A stretch of DNA of 58,333 nucleotides from an uncultured Lachnospiraceae bacterium (GCA_959022495.1 CAUEYX010000018.1:1-58333), one strand, 5' to 3'; positions 39,972-49,535 are shown, numbered from the stretch's first letter. Numbers and translations are program-made. The notes: generated from the letters alone by a model not told the origin.

Positions 39972-42620
39972 ATGGAAAAAGAACTGGCAAAGACATATGA
40001 TCCAAAAGCGATCGAAGAAAAACTGTATGAGAAATGGTGTGAGAACAAGTATTTTCACGCTGAGGTGGACCGCAGCAGAAAGCCGTTCACAACGGTGATG
40101 CCGCCTCCGAACATCACAGGGAAGCTGCACATGGGGCACGCGCTGGATAATACGCTCCAGGATATCCTGATCCGCTATAAGAGGATGGAAGGCTACAATG
40201 CCCTCTGGGTGCCGGGGACGGACCACGCGGCAATCTCTACAGAGGTCAAGGTGACGAACCAGCTCAAGGAGGAAGGCATCGACAAGAAAGAGCTGGGCCG
40301 TGAGGGATTCCTTGAGAGAACATGGCAGTGGAAGGAAGAGTACGCGGGAACAATCGAGAACCAGCTGAAGAAGCTCGGTATCTCCTGCGACTGGGACAGA
40401 GAGCGTTTCACCATGGACGAGGGCTGCTCCAAGGCGGTTGAGGAAGTATTTATCAATCTATATAAGAAGGGATACATTTACAAAGGTTCCCGTATCATCA
40501 ACTGGTGCCCGAAGTGCAAGACGTCACTGTCTGACGCTGAGGTAGAGCACGAGGATCAGGACGGACATTTCTGGCACATCAAGTATCCGATCGTGGGAAC
40601 GGACCGTTTCCTTGAGATCGCGACCACCCGTCCGGAGACCATGCTGGGCGATACCGCCATCGCGGTGCACCCGGATGACGAGAGATACAAGGATATCGTA
40701 GGCAGGAACGTGATCCTGCCGCTGGTGAACCGGGAGATCCCGATCGTGGCGGATTACTATGTGGATAAAGAGTTCGGTACAGGCGCCGTGAAGATCACGC
40801 CTGCGCACGACCCGAATGACTTCGAGGTGGGCAGGCGCCACAACCTGCCGGAGATCAACATCATGAACGACGACGCCACCATCAATGAGCAGGGAGGCAA
40901 ATACGCAGGCATGGAGCGCTACGAGGCGAGAAAAGCCATCGTGGCAGATCTGGAGGAGCAGGGCTATCTGGTGAAGGTAGAGCCCCACAGCCATGCGGTG
41001 GGTACCCATGACCGCTGCGGCACGACGGTAGAGCCGCTGATCAAGCAGCAGTGGTTCGTGAAGATGGAAGAGCTGGCGAAGCCGGCGATCAACGCGCTGA
41101 AGACCGGTGAGCTGAAGTTCGTGCCGGAGCGTTTTGACAAGATCTACCTGCACTGGCTGGAGAACATCAAGGACTGGTGCATTTCCCGCCAGATCTGGTG
41201 GGGGCACCGCATCCCGGCTTACTACTGTGATGAGTGCGGCGAGTTCGTGGTTGACCGGCAGGCGCCGGAGAAATGCCCGCACTGTGGATGCACACATTTC
41301 ACACAGGACGAGGATACGCTGGATACCTGGTTCTCTTCCGCGCTGTGGCCGTTCTCCACACTGGGCTGGCCGGAGAAGACAGAGGATCTGGATTACTTCT
41401 ACCCCACAGATGTGCTGGTGACAGGATATGACATTATCTTCTTCTGGGTCATCCGTATGGTATTCTCCGGATTCGAGCACACAGGGAAGTCACCGTTCCA
41501 CACGGTGCTCATCCACGGACTTGTGAGAGATTCTTTAGGCAGGAAGATGAGCAAGTCTCTCGGAAACGGGATCGACCCGCTGGAGATCATCGACAAATAC
41601 GGTGCGGACGCCCTGCGTCTGACCCTGGTGACCGGAAACGCGCCGGGCAATGACATGCGTTTCTACAATGAGAGAGTAGAGGCGAGCCGCAATTTCGCGA
41701 ATAAAGTATGGAACGCGTCACGTTTCATCCTTATGAACATGAAAGAAAACGTGATAAACAAGCCGGATGACGCACTTCTGACGCCGGTTGACCGCTGGAT
41801 CTTATCCGAGGTGAACACACTGGCGAAGGACGTGACGGAGAACATGGACAAGTTCGAGCTTGGTATTGCGGTGCAGAAGGTATATGACTTTATTTGGGAT
41901 GAGTTCTGCGACTGGTATGTGGAGCTTGCGAAGTACCGTATCTATCACGCGGAGGAAGACCCGGCAGCGGCGAACTGCGTGCTCTGGGTATTAAAGACTG
42001 TGCTCGGACAGGCATTAAAACTGCTCCATCCGTTTATGCCGTTTATCACAGAGGAGATCTACGGCGCGCTGGTGCCGGAGGAAGAATCCCTGATGATGTC
42101 CGCTTGGCCGGAGTATAAAGAGGAGTGGAGCTTCCCGGCAGATGAGCATGTGATGGAGCATGTGAAGGCTGTCACAAAGGGTATCCGCAACATCCGTTCT
42201 GAGATGGATGTGCCCAACAGCCGCAAGACAAAGGTCTATGTCATCTGTGAGGATGAAGCTTTACGCGCGGGGATTGAGGAAGTGAAGGCGTCCGCACAGC
42301 CGCTTATGAATGCGAATGAAGTGCTGATCCAGAAGACAAAGGACGGGATTGCGGACAACGCGGTATCCGTCGTCGTTCCGGACGCGGTGGTTTACCTTCC
42401 GCTTGAAGACCTGGTGGACTTTGAGCAGGAGCAGGAGCGGCTTAAGAAAGAGGAAGAGCGGCTGAACAAAGAGATCAAAAGAGCCCAGGGGATGCTGGCG
42501 AATGAGAAGTTCGTCAGCAAGGCGCCCGCGGCTAAGGTTCAGGAGGAAAAAGAGAAGCTTGAGAAGTATACCCAGATGCTCTCACAGGTGAAAGAGCGCA
42601 TGGAAGGGCTTAGAAAATAA
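39972..42620 (+). CDS. valS: Valyl-tRNA synthetase
   Basis: An 882-aa class I synthetase that charges tRNA-Val, with editing of threonine. Seen are the HIGH motif as LHMGHALD in PPPNITGKLHMGHAL, the editing domain (about 195-340) with ATTRPETMLGDTA and HDPNDFEVG, the KMSKS motif in GRKMSKSLGNG, an anticodon domain and a C-terminal coiled-coil arm (about 810-880). The start follows an AAGGAGAGG site. It is controlled by the T-box upstream. Confidence 0.97.
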   Translation: MEKELAKTYDPKAIEEKLYEKWCENKYFHAEVDRSRKPFTTVMPPPNITGKLHMGHALDNTLQDILIRYKRMEGYNALWVPGTDHAAISTEVKVTNQLKEEGIDKKELGREGFLERTWQWKEEYAGTIENQLKKLGISCDWDRERFTMDEGCSKAVEEVFINLYKKGYIYKGSRIINWCPKCKTSLSDAEVEHEDQDGHFWHIKYPIVGTDRFLEIATTRPETMLGDTAIAVHPDDERYKDIVGRNVILPLVNREIPIVADYYVDKEFGTGAVKITPAHDPNDFEVGRRHNLPEINIMNDDATINEQGGKYAGMERYEARKAIVADLEEQGYLVKVEPHSHAVGTHDRCGTTVEPLIKQQWFVKMEELAKPAINALKTGELKFVPERFDKIYLHWLENIKDWCISRQIWWGHRIPAYYCDECGEFVVDRQAPEKCPHCGCTHFTQDEDTLDTWFSSALWPFSTLGWPEKTEDLDYFYPTDVLVTGYDIIFFWVIRMVFSGFEHTGKSPFHTVLIHGLVRDSLGRKMSKSLGNGIDPLEIIDKYGADALRLTLVTGNAPGNDMRFYNERVEASRNFANKVWNASRFILMNMKENVINKPDDALLTPVDRWILSEVNTLAKDVTENMDKFELGIAVQKVYDFIWDEFCDWYVELAKYRIYHAEEDPAAANCVLWVLKTVLGQALKLLHPFMPFITEEIYGALVPEEESLMMSAWPEYKEEWSFPADEHVMEHVKAVTKGIRNIRSEMDVPNSRKTKVYVICEDEALRAGIEEVKASAQPLMNANEVLIQKTKDGIADNAVSVVVPDAVVYLPLEDLVDFEQEQERLKKEEERLNKEIKRAQGMLANEKFVSKAPAAKVQEEKEKLEKYTQMLSQVKERMEGLRK

Positions 42621-42643
42621 GGCATGCAGTAAAGTGCATGATA

Positions 42644-42670
42644 AACCGGTCTGTATACGGCAGACCGGTT
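42644..42670 (+). terminator. Hairpin after valS
   Basis: AACCGGTCTG and CAGACCGGTT with a 7-nt loop. No T run follows, so it may be a weak terminator or a processing signal between valS and the next gene. Confidence 0.45.
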
Positions 42671-42701
42671 CCACTGTATCAAGAAAGGAAAGAGGCCGCA
42701 A

Positions 42702-44921
42702 ATGAAACGGATTCAAATAAAAAAGCCGGACATCAAAGGATTTTTTACAAAACTTAAGAATCTGAAAAAAGAAGATATCAAACAGCATTTCAAGGAGAGG
42801 AAGGAGCGCAGACAGCGTATACTGGAACAGCGCCGTAACAGCAGGTTCGCTAAGAAAATGCAGCCGGTCTACAAATGGATGAACCGCCTGTCCCTGCCGC
42901 TTCAGTTTCTCCTTGCCTGTGGGGTCAATTTCCTGATAGAGATGGTATCAAGGCTGTCATTTTTTGAGACGTGGGATTATCTTGTGGGGACCCCGCTTGT
43001 ATTCCTCTATAATGCATTTATGATATTTGCTACATTTTCCATTGTATATCTTGTGCGGCGGAGAGTGTTCGCGAGAATTCTGATCAGTGTATTCTGGATA
43101 TTTCTGGGAATCTGCAATGGGTATCTGCTTACAAAACGTGTAACACCCTTTAATGCGCAGGATTTGAAAGTACTCTCAGACGCGCTGGAGCTGACCGGCA
43201 ATTATTTCAATACCTTCGAGCTGATTATGATTATAATCGGTGTGGTAGCTCTTGTCTTCTGGATTGTCTCCATGTGGAGGCGGGGCGGCCAGTTCCAGGG
43301 GAAAATGCACAGGATCTTTGCCCTGGGCGGTGTGGGGGTTTCTTTTGCGGCCTGCCTTGCGCTGACCAATGCCGCGATCGATAAGCGGGTGATCTCCAAT
43401 TATTTTGGAAATATTGCCTTCGCGTATGAGGACTATGGGTTCCCATACTGCTTTTCTGCAAGTCTGTTCAACACCGGTATCAATAAACCGGCAGGATACA
43501 GCGAAAAGACAATGGACGAGATCAGCGGCAATGGAGTGCTGGCAGAGAATAAGACCAGCCGGCCGGCGGAAGAGCTGCCCAATATTATGTTCGTGCAGCT
43601 GGAGTCTTTCTTTGACCCTGCCGAGGTAGAGTGGCTCCGCTTTTCGGAGGACCCGATCCCCAATTTGAGGAAACTTTTCAGTGAGTATTCTACGGGGTAT
43701 TTTAAAGTGCCTTCTGTGGGAGCGGGGACTGCGAATACAGAGTTTGAGGTTTTGACCGGAATGAGCATGCGCTTTTTCGGTCCGGGTGAGTATCCATACA
43801 AGACCTACGCAAAGACGAAGACGCTGGAAAGCGCCGCTTCCGCGCTTACTGCCCTGGGGTATGGGGCAGAGGCTCTTCACAATAACGGGGGTAATTTCTA
43901 CAGCCGTGCCCAGGTTTTTAATAATATGGGATTTGACCACTATACGAGCAAGGAATTCATGAATATTCTGCAGACAACGCCCAAAGGCTGGGCGACGGAT
44001 GATATTCTTGTGCCCAATATTATGGAGTCCATGGATACCACGGAAGGACAGGACTTCGTATTTACAGTCAGTGTGGAAGGGCATGGGGAGTATCCCACGG
44101 AGAAAGTACTGGAAAATCCGGAAATCGTGGTCAGCGGAGTGGAGGACGAAGGAGAGCGCAACGCGTGGGAATACTATGTGAACCTCGTGTATGAGATGGA
44201 CAAATTCGCGGGCGAGCTGATCGAGGCGGTGGAGGCGCGCAATGAGCCGACAGTACTTGTGTTTTATGGCGACCATCTTCCTACAATGGACCTTGAGGCA
44301 AAGGATTTAAAGAGCAAATACCTGTACAATACAAATTATGTGATCTGGGATAATATCGGCCTGGAGAAAAAGGATGGAAACTACGCGGCATATCAGATCA
44401 TGGCGGAAGTATTTGATCGTCTGGACATCCATTCGGGTACTGTGTTTAACTATCATCAGGAGCGGCGCCAGACGAAGAATTACCTGGCAGACCTGGAACT
44501 GCTTCAGTACGACATCATGTACGGAGATCAGTATGTGTATAAAGAGAGCGGGGAACCGGTCACGGAAGGTCATATGGTCATGGGTGTGAAAGACGCGGAG
44601 ATCTCGGAAGTTGTAGGGCAGTGGGATGGCACTTACAGCGTCTACGGAGATCATTTCACAAAACAGAGCAGGGTGTATATAAACGGCGAGAAGCAGACTA
44701 CAAAATTCTTAAATAATACAAGGCTCGATTTAAAAGAATCGCAGCTCAATGACGGAGATCAGATCATGGTGGCGCAGGTCGGATCAAGCAACACTATTTT
44801 CAGAACCTCAAAGACCTACGAATATAACGGAGGGACCCTGACAGAGGTGCCTGCTGACGCGGATGCGCCGGAAAATGGACGGCAGGCGTTCGTCACACAG
44901 GAAGAAGAACAGGAAGAATGA
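42702..44921 (+). CDS. LTA synthase-family sulfatase (phosphoglycerol transferase)
   Basis: A 739-aa membrane enzyme. A basic cytosolic N terminus (about 1-60) precedes four or five helices (about 65-215) and an extracellular sulfatase-like domain: NIMFVQLESFFDP (metal Glu), the catalytic threonine region GAGTANTEFEVLTG, SVEGHGEYP and FYGDHLPTMD. It should transfer phosphoglycerol to glycolipid or to cell-wall polymer. The C-terminal 120 residues (from about 620) form an additional beta-rich domain, and the end is acidic. Its TGA overlaps the folC ATG. Which polymer it builds is unknown. Confidence 0.88.
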   Translation: MKRIQIKKPDIKGFFTKLKNLKKEDIKQHFKERKERRQRILEQRRNSRFAKKMQPVYKWMNRLSLPLQFLLACGVNFLIEMVSRLSFFETWDYLVGTPLVFLYNAFMIFATFSIVYLVRRRVFARILISVFWIFLGICNGYLLTKRVTPFNAQDLKVLSDALELTGNYFNTFELIMIIIGVVALVFWIVSMWRRGGQFQGKMHRIFALGGVGVSFAACLALTNAAIDKRVISNYFGNIAFAYEDYGFPYCFSASLFNTGINKPAGYSEKTMDEISGNGVLAENKTSRPAEELPNIMFVQLESFFDPAEVEWLRFSEDPIPNLRKLFSEYSTGYFKVPSVGAGTANTEFEVLTGMSMRFFGPGEYPYKTYAKTKTLESAASALTALGYGAEALHNNGGNFYSRAQVFNNMGFDHYTSKEFMNILQTTPKGWATDDILVPNIMESMDTTEGQDFVFTVSVEGHGEYPTEKVLENPEIVVSGVEDEGERNAWEYYVNLVYEMDKFAGELIEAVEARNEPTVLVFYGDHLPTMDLEAKDLKSKYLYNTNYVIWDNIGLEKKDGNYAAYQIMAEVFDRLDIHSGTVFNYHQERRQTKNYLADLELLQYDIMYGDQYVYKESGEPVTEGHMVMGVKDAEISEVVGQWDGTYSVYGDHFTKQSRVYINGEKQTTKFLNNTRLDLKESQLNDGDQIMVAQVGSSNTIFRTSKTYEYNGGTLTEVPADADAPENGRQAFVTQEEEQEE

Positions 44922-46201
44922 CATACGAAGAGGCAGTAAAGTATATACTGGATATTCCAAAGTTTACGAAGAAAAATGACAGAGAGCACACAAAGATGTT
45001 CCTCAGGTATCTGAAGAATCCTCAGGAGCGTCTGAAGGTGATTCATGTGGCGGGAACCAATGGGAAAGGCTCTGTATGCGCCTATCTCGATGCAATGCTC
45101 CGCGCGCAGGGAAAACGGGTGGGACTTTTTACATCTCCCCATCTGGTGAAGATCAATGAGCGGATCACTGTCAATGGAAAGGCGGTCAGTGATGAATCCT
45201 TCTGCGGGGTTTTTGAAGAGACAAGGGAGGCTGTGCGGCATATGCAGGAAGAAGGGCTTGCCCATCCGACCTTTTTTGAGTTTTTGTTCGGTATGGCGCT
45301 TCTGGCTTTCGCGGAGGCGGGGATGGAGTACGCGGTAATTGAAACCGGGCTCGGAGGCAGGCTGGATGCGACCAGCGCAGTTGAACATCCCCTCGTGTGT
45401 GTGATTACGTCCATCGGCCTGGACCACAGAGAATATCTGGGGAATTCGCTGAGGGAGATCGCGGGGGAGAAGGCAGGGATTATCCGCCCGGGGATTCCGG
45501 TATTTTACGCGGAGACTTCGGAAGAAAGCGACTGTGTGATTGAGCAGATCGCGCGGGAACAAGGGAGTTCCTGTAAAAAAATCGGGAAAGATGCGTTCGA
45601 AATTCTTGGAATCGAGGACAAACATATTGCATTTTCCTGTTCCAGTGATTATTATGGAAATACCACGTGGAAATTGAACAATACCGGGACATATCAGCCC
45701 GGAAATGCAATACTTGCAATGGAAGTAATGCGGTACCTTTTTGAGGAGACAGGGCGCAGGGAACTCTGGTGGGAGGTCCTGGCTGACTTAAAATGGCCGG
45801 GCCGCATGGAAGAAATTCTGCCGGACGTCTATGTTGACGGAGCGCACAATATCAGCGCTGTGGAGGCATTTGTAGAGAGCCTGCCGGCAGATGGGCGCGG
45901 AAGAATCATACTATTTTCCGCGGTGCGGGACAAGGATTATGGACAGATGACGGAATACCTGTGCAGAAACGCTGCGGCGGACGTCTATGTGGTAACACAC
46001 ATAGACGACAGACGCGGGGAATCCGCGCAGAGGCTTGCGGATATTTTCAGAAAATATACAGAACAGCCTGTCATAGTGAGGGAATCTGTGGAGGAAGCGC
46101 TGGCGTACGCCCTGAGTGTTCAAGACGGACGCAGGGTATACTGCCTTGGCTCTCTTTATCTGACAGGATTGATAAAGAGATTGGTTCAGGAGGAAATATA
46201 A
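44918..46201 (+). CDS. folC: Folylpolyglutamate synthase / dihydrofolate synthase
   Basis: A 427-aa Mur-ligase-like enzyme that adds glutamate to folates. Markers are the P loop VAGTNGKGSV, the FTSPHLVKINERI segment, EFLFGMALLAF, ETGLGGRLDATS and the C-terminal YVDGAHNISAVEAF. The ATG overlaps the stop of the LTA synthase-like gene (ATGA at 44918-44921), so the two are translationally linked. The small 44-aa gene begins directly after its stop. Confidence 0.93.
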   Translation: MTYEEAVKYILDIPKFTKKNDREHTKMFLRYLKNPQERLKVIHVAGTNGKGSVCAYLDAMLRAQGKRVGLFTSPHLVKINERITVNGKAVSDESFCGVFEETREAVRHMQEEGLAHPTFFEFLFGMALLAFAEAGMEYAVIETGLGGRLDATSAVEHPLVCVITSIGLDHREYLGNSLREIAGEKAGIIRPGIPVFYAETSEESDCVIEQIAREQGSSCKKIGKDAFEILGIEDKHIAFSCSSDYYGNTTWKLNNTGTYQPGNAILAMEVMRYLFEETGRRELWWEVLADLKWPGRMEEILPDVYVDGAHNISAVEAFVESLPADGRGRIILFSAVRDKDYGQMTEYLCRNAAADVYVVTHIDDRRGESAQRLADIFRKYTEQPVIVRESVEEALAYALSVQDGRRVYCLGSLYLTGLIKRLVQEEI

Positions 46202-46336
46202 ATGCTGGATTACGAAGAAGAGCTGAAAAAATTTAAACCCAGTCTTGAGGTGGAGGAGATCGAGGACGCGGTCTATCAGGAAGATCTGTCCGATGTGACG
46301 GATCTGCTGAAGCAGATAATGGATCAGAAGAAATAG
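46202..46336 (+). CDS. Small acidic hypothetical protein (44 aa)
   Basis: A 44-codon frame that begins MLDYEEELKKFKPSLE and ends LLKQIMDQKK. It starts at the base after folC's stop and has AGGAGG eight bases before its ATG. It is strongly acidic and likely helical, with no signal peptide. A good site and the tight spacing support translation, but I do not know its function. It lies between folC and the TPR gene. Confidence 0.65.
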   Translation: MLDYEEELKKFKPSLEVEEIEDAVYQEDLSDVTDLLKQIMDQKK

Positions 46337-46405
46337 ATACTTGAACGCGGCGGATCACGGGGGTCCGCTTTGGAGCATTCGTTCAGAAAGATAGTGGGGA
46401 TATAG

Positions 46406-47728
46406 ATGGATTACATGAAGAAAATCGTTTACCATTCAAATTATTGGTATAACGATGGGCTGCGCAGGGCGCAGATGCGCGATATGTCGGGCGCGGTTTC
46501 ATCGCTTAAGCGCAGCCTTCAGTTCAACAGGGAAAATATTGCGGCGCGGAATCTGCTGGGGCTTGTGTATTATGGGATTGGTGAGGTGCCGGAAGCCCTC
46601 GTTGAATGGATCATCAGTAAAAATTTAAGGGCAAGAGACAATATAGCGGATTATTACATTAAAAATGTACAGGCTTCCGCAAGAGAGCTTGAGACGATGA
46701 ATCTGGCGATCAGAAAATACAATCAATGCCTGGCATACTGTCAGCAGAAGGGGGAGGACCTGGCGGTGATCCAGTTAAAGCAGGTGATATCGTCACATCC
46801 GACATTTCTCAAAGCATATCAGCTTTTGGCTCTGGTCTACATACACACCGAGCAGTACTCGTATGCGCGGCAGATCCTGCGCACGGCGAGGAAGCTGGAT
46901 ATGACCAATGAAATTACGCTCCGCTATATGCATGAACTGGTGCAGCAGAAGGGCAGGCGCAGGCGCGAGAAAAAGAAAGATGATGCAGTGGAGTACAGTC
47001 TGGGCAATGAGACGATCATACAGCCGAAGCACTCCCGGATAAAGGAAGTGGCGGGACAGCTTGCCGTGGCCAATATTTTTATCGGTGCGGCCATTGGCGC
47101 CGCGGTGATCTGGTTTCTTGTCGCCCCGGCGGTCAATCAGTCCAGGGCGGACCGGATGAACAGCCAGATGCGGGAGTACAGCGATGAGATTAAGTCTCTG
47201 GAAGCCCAGGTCAGCGCGCAGACAAGGACTCTGGATAACTACCGGGCCTCCGGGGAAAGTGCTGAGACCGCAGCCCAGCAGGCCCAGGCGACCCGTGAAA
47301 GCTATGAAGCTTTGCTGAGCGCGCAGCAGCAGTATGAATCCCAGCAGTATAATGACAGCGCCATTGCGGATCTTCTGCTCAATGTCAGCCGGGATGCCCT
47401 GGGGACGGCTGCTCAGGCTGTTTATGACGAACTGACGGGGGAGGTCTATCCGGGTGCGTGCGAGACTTATTTTGCGGAAGGGACACAGGCACTTGGTTCA
47501 GGAGATCATGCAGGGGCAGTGGACGCGCTTTCCAAAGTCGTACGGATGGAGGAAGGGTATAACGACGGACAGGCACTTTTCAATCTGGCTCAGGCATACC
47601 AGGGCAGCGGAGACAATGAAAATGCCGCAGCATATTATCAGAGGGTCGTGGAAGGGTACGCAGACTCCGAATATGCCCAAGAGGCACAGAACAATTTAAA
47701 TACCATCAGTCAGGCGGCTTCAGAGTAG
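46406..47728 (+). CDS. Membrane protein with TPR repeats on both sides of one helix
   Basis: A 440-aa protein. Residues 1 to about 180 are TPR-like helical repeats (such as NYWYNDGLRRAQMRDMSGAV and KAYQLLALVYIHTEQYSYA), followed by a basic patch, one membrane helix (about 219-243, IFIGAAIGAAVIWFLVAP), a coiled coil (about 245-312) and a second TPR group (about 345-435, such as AVDALSKVVRMEEGYND). The basic patch before the helix suggests the N-terminal repeats are cytosolic and the C-terminal ones outside. Probably a scaffold; the partners are unknown. A rho-independent terminator follows. Confidence 0.8.
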   Translation: MDYMKKIVYHSNYWYNDGLRRAQMRDMSGAVSSLKRSLQFNRENIAARNLLGLVYYGIGEVPEALVEWIISKNLRARDNIADYYIKNVQASARELETMNLAIRKYNQCLAYCQQKGEDLAVIQLKQVISSHPTFLKAYQLLALVYIHTEQYSYARQILRTARKLDMTNEITLRYMHELVQQKGRRRREKKKDDAVEYSLGNETIIQPKHSRIKEVAGQLAVANIFIGAAIGAAVIWFLVAPAVNQSRADRMNSQMREYSDEIKSLEAQVSAQTRTLDNYRASGESAETAAQQAQATRESYEALLSAQQQYESQQYNDSAIADLLLNVSRDALGTAAQAVYDELTGEVYPGACETYFAEGTQALGSGDHAGAVDALSKVVRMEEGYNDGQALFNLAQAYQGSGDNENAAAYYQRVVEGYADSEYAQEAQNNLNTISQAASE

Positions 47729-47780
47729 GAGGATGGAAAGCCGGCACGATATAGATTGAAAATTCAGATATTTACGAAAG

Positions 47781-47812
47781 AAAAGGATGTGTGAAGGAAC
47801 GCATCCTTTTTT
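47781..47812 (+). terminator. Rho-independent terminator after the TPR gene
   Basis: AAAAGGATG pairs with CATCCTTTT around a 12-nt loop, followed by more T residues. Confidence 0.8.
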
Positions 47813-47840
47813 GTATGTACAATTCGAACAATATTAGCAA

Positions 47841-47885
47841 AAGGGGCCTGACCCCTTTCCGGAGGGGTCAGGCCCCTCCCGGAAA
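47841..47885. repeat. REP/BIME-like palindrome, copy C
   Basis: Arms AGGGGCCTGACCCCT (47842-47856) and its complement (47863-47877) with loop TTCCGG, immediately upstream of spoIIAA. Nearly identical to the copy at 12404-12445. Confidence 0.85.
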
Positions 47886-47911
47886 GACGGGACCAATAGG
47901 GGAGGAGCAGC

Positions 47912-48226
47912 ATGAAATATCAGGTGCAGGAAAACTGCCTTACAATATATCTGCCCCGCGAGGTGGACCACCACAACGCGGAGGAGATCCGGCGGGAGGC
48001 AGATGCAGTCATTGACCGGAACCACATTAAGTATGTGATCTTTGACTTTGAAAAGACGGACTTTATGGACAGTTCCGGGATAGGGGTGATTATGGGAAGA
48101 TATAAGACGATCTGCCTGATCGGAGGAGAGGTCTGGGCAGTCCACGCGAATGCGCGGATAAAGAAGATACTGACACTCTCAGGAGTGACAAAAATAATGC
48201 AGATATATGAGGAGGATGCGGTATGA
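47912..48226 (+). CDS. spoIIAA: Anti-sigma factor antagonist SpoIIAA
   Basis: A 104-aa STAS-domain protein. When unphosphorylated it binds SpoIIAB and frees sigma-F in the forespore. The phosphorylated serine is in FMDSSGIGVIMGR. GGGGAGGAG precedes the ATG. Its stop overlaps the ATG of spoIIAB (ATGA). The usual control is a sigma-H promoter upstream; I could not identify one with confidence. Confidence 0.95.
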   Translation: MKYQVQENCLTIYLPREVDHHNAEEIRREADAVIDRNHIKYVIFDFEKTDFMDSSGIGVIMGRYKTICLIGGEVWAVHANARIKKILTLSGVTKIMQIYEEDAV

Positions 48227-48678
48227 AAAATACAAATGAAATGGAGATCCGGTTTGAGAGCAGGTCGGCAAACGAAGGGTTCGCAAGAGTGGCGGTGGCG
48301 TCGTTCCTCACCCAGCTTAATCCCACGGTGGAGGAAGTGGCGGATGTCAAAACAGCGGTGTCCGAAGCCGTGACAAATGCGATTATCCACGGTTATGAAA
48401 ATGCGATCCGCAAAGTGTATATCCGCTGCCGTATCGAGGATAATATTTTTATGGTGGAAGTGTGTGACAGCGGAAAAGGCATCGAAAACGTGGAGGAAGC
48501 CATGCAGCCCATGTACACAACGAAGCCGGAGCAGGACCGGTCCGGCATGGGATTCGCTTTTATGGAAGCTTTCATGGACAGTCTGGAAGTGGAGTCTGAA
48601 CCCGGAAAAGGGACAAAAGTGAGGATGAAAAAGGCCATTGGAAAAGGAAGGGAAATATGGACCACACGATCGCTTTGA
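48223..48678 (+). CDS. spoIIAB: Anti-sigma F factor / serine kinase SpoIIAB
   Basis: A 151-aa GHKL kinase that binds and inhibits sigma-F and phosphorylates SpoIIAA. The N box is VSEAVTNAIIHGYEN, the G1 box is VCDSGKGIENV and the G2 region is RSGMGFAFME. Length is normal. It overlaps spoIIAA by 4 bases and sigF by 22, the usual tight arrangement of the operon. Confidence 0.95.
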   Translation: MKNTNEMEIRFESRSANEGFARVAVASFLTQLNPTVEEVADVKTAVSEAVTNAIIHGYENAIRKVYIRCRIEDNIFMVEVCDSGKGIENVEEAMQPMYTTKPEQDRSGMGFAFMEAFMDSLEVESEPGKGTKVRMKKAIGKGREIWTTRSL

Positions 48679-49373
48679 TACAGAGATCACACGCTGGGGA
48701 TAAAGAAGCGAGAGAACAGCTTGTGGAAGAAAATGTAGGCCTTATCTGGTGTGTTGTAAAACGCTTTTACGGCAGGGGCACAGAGGCGGAAGATCTGTTT
48801 CAGATCGGGAGCATCGGGCTTTTGAAAGCGATTGACAAATTTGATGTGTCCTATGACGTAAAATTCTCCACTTATGCGGTGCCTATGATTTCCGGGGAGA
48901 TCAAGCGTTTTCTCAGGGATGACGGCATGATTAAGGTGAGCCGTTCCTTGAAGGAACTTGCCTATAAAAGCTTCCAGGTCAGAGAACGGCTCAATGCAGA
49001 GCTGGGGAGGGAGCCCAATCTGGAAGAAATATCACGGGAACTGGGAGTGGAGAAAGAGGAGCTGGTGCAGGCCATGGAAGCGGGCGGGGAGATTGAATCA
49101 CTCTACCGGCCGATCCATCAGAAGGAGGGAAGTGAAATCCGCCTGCTGGATAAAATAGAAGAAAAAGAAAAGCGGGAGGATAAGATCCTTGACCTGATGG
49201 TGCTCAGACAGCTTCTGGAGACTCTGGGCGCCGAAGAAAAACAGCTGATTTACCTGCGGTATTTTGCGGATAAAACACAGTCTGATGTAGGGAAAATCAT
49301 GGGGATCTCACAGGTGCAGGTGTCCCGCATGGAAAAGAAGATTCTTCAGAATTTAAGAAAACGCGGCAGCTGA
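48657..49373 (+). CDS. sigF: RNA polymerase sigma-F factor
   Basis: A 238-aa sporulation sigma factor, the first forespore-specific one. Region 2 has EDLFQIGSIGLLKAIDKFD and VKFSTYAVPMISGEIKRFLRD; region 3 has LKELAYKSFQVRE; region 4 has YLRYFADKTQSDVGKIMGIS with QVQVSRMEKKIL. The GGAAGGG site lies inside spoIIAB. It is held inactive by SpoIIAB. A sigma-G-like promoter follows for the next genes. Confidence 0.96.
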   Translation: MDHTIALIQRSHAGDKEAREQLVEENVGLIWCVVKRFYGRGTEAEDLFQIGSIGLLKAIDKFDVSYDVKFSTYAVPMISGEIKRFLRDDGMIKVSRSLKELAYKSFQVRERLNAELGREPNLEEISRELGVEKEELVQAMEAGGEIESLYRPIHQKEGSEIRLLDKIEEKEKREDKILDLMVLRQLLETLGAEEKQLIYLRYFADKTQSDVGKIMGISQVQVSRMEKKILQNLRKRGS

Positions 49374-49414
49374 CAGAGCCGATGCTGTTTCGGAGAGACA
49401 GCCATAAATAAAAT

Positions 49415-49444
49415 GAATAAATTCCGTGGTTATCCCGGATACTA
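49415..49444 (+). promoter_or_regulatory. Candidate sigma-G (forespore) promoter
   Basis: GAATA (49415-49419), exactly 18 nt, then GATACTA (49438-49444). The sigma-G consensus in Bacillus is GHATR, 18 nt, CATNHTA. One mismatch. It lies upstream of orf69-spoVAA-spoVAB, which is a sigma-G operon in Bacillus. Confidence 0.55.
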
Positions 49445-49535
49445 AGTCTTACAGTACCAAGTGACAGCAAAAGCAGGAAGCAGAAAATGTGGACACTGGT
49501 TCTGAGACAGCAGGCAGAAAGGTCAGGTGAACAGC

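Noticed and set aside
40524..41480. A 318-codon frame antisense to valS
   Set aside because: A side effect of codon bias in a long conserved gene.
43176..44276. A 366-codon frame antisense to the LTA synthase-like gene
   Set aside because: The translation is rich in His, Arg and Leu, with no domain, and valid motifs lie on the other strand.
47793..47840. Sigma-H promoter before spoIIAA
   Set aside because: A GAAGGAACG sequence resembles the -35, but it lies inside the terminator and no suitable -10 is at the right distance.
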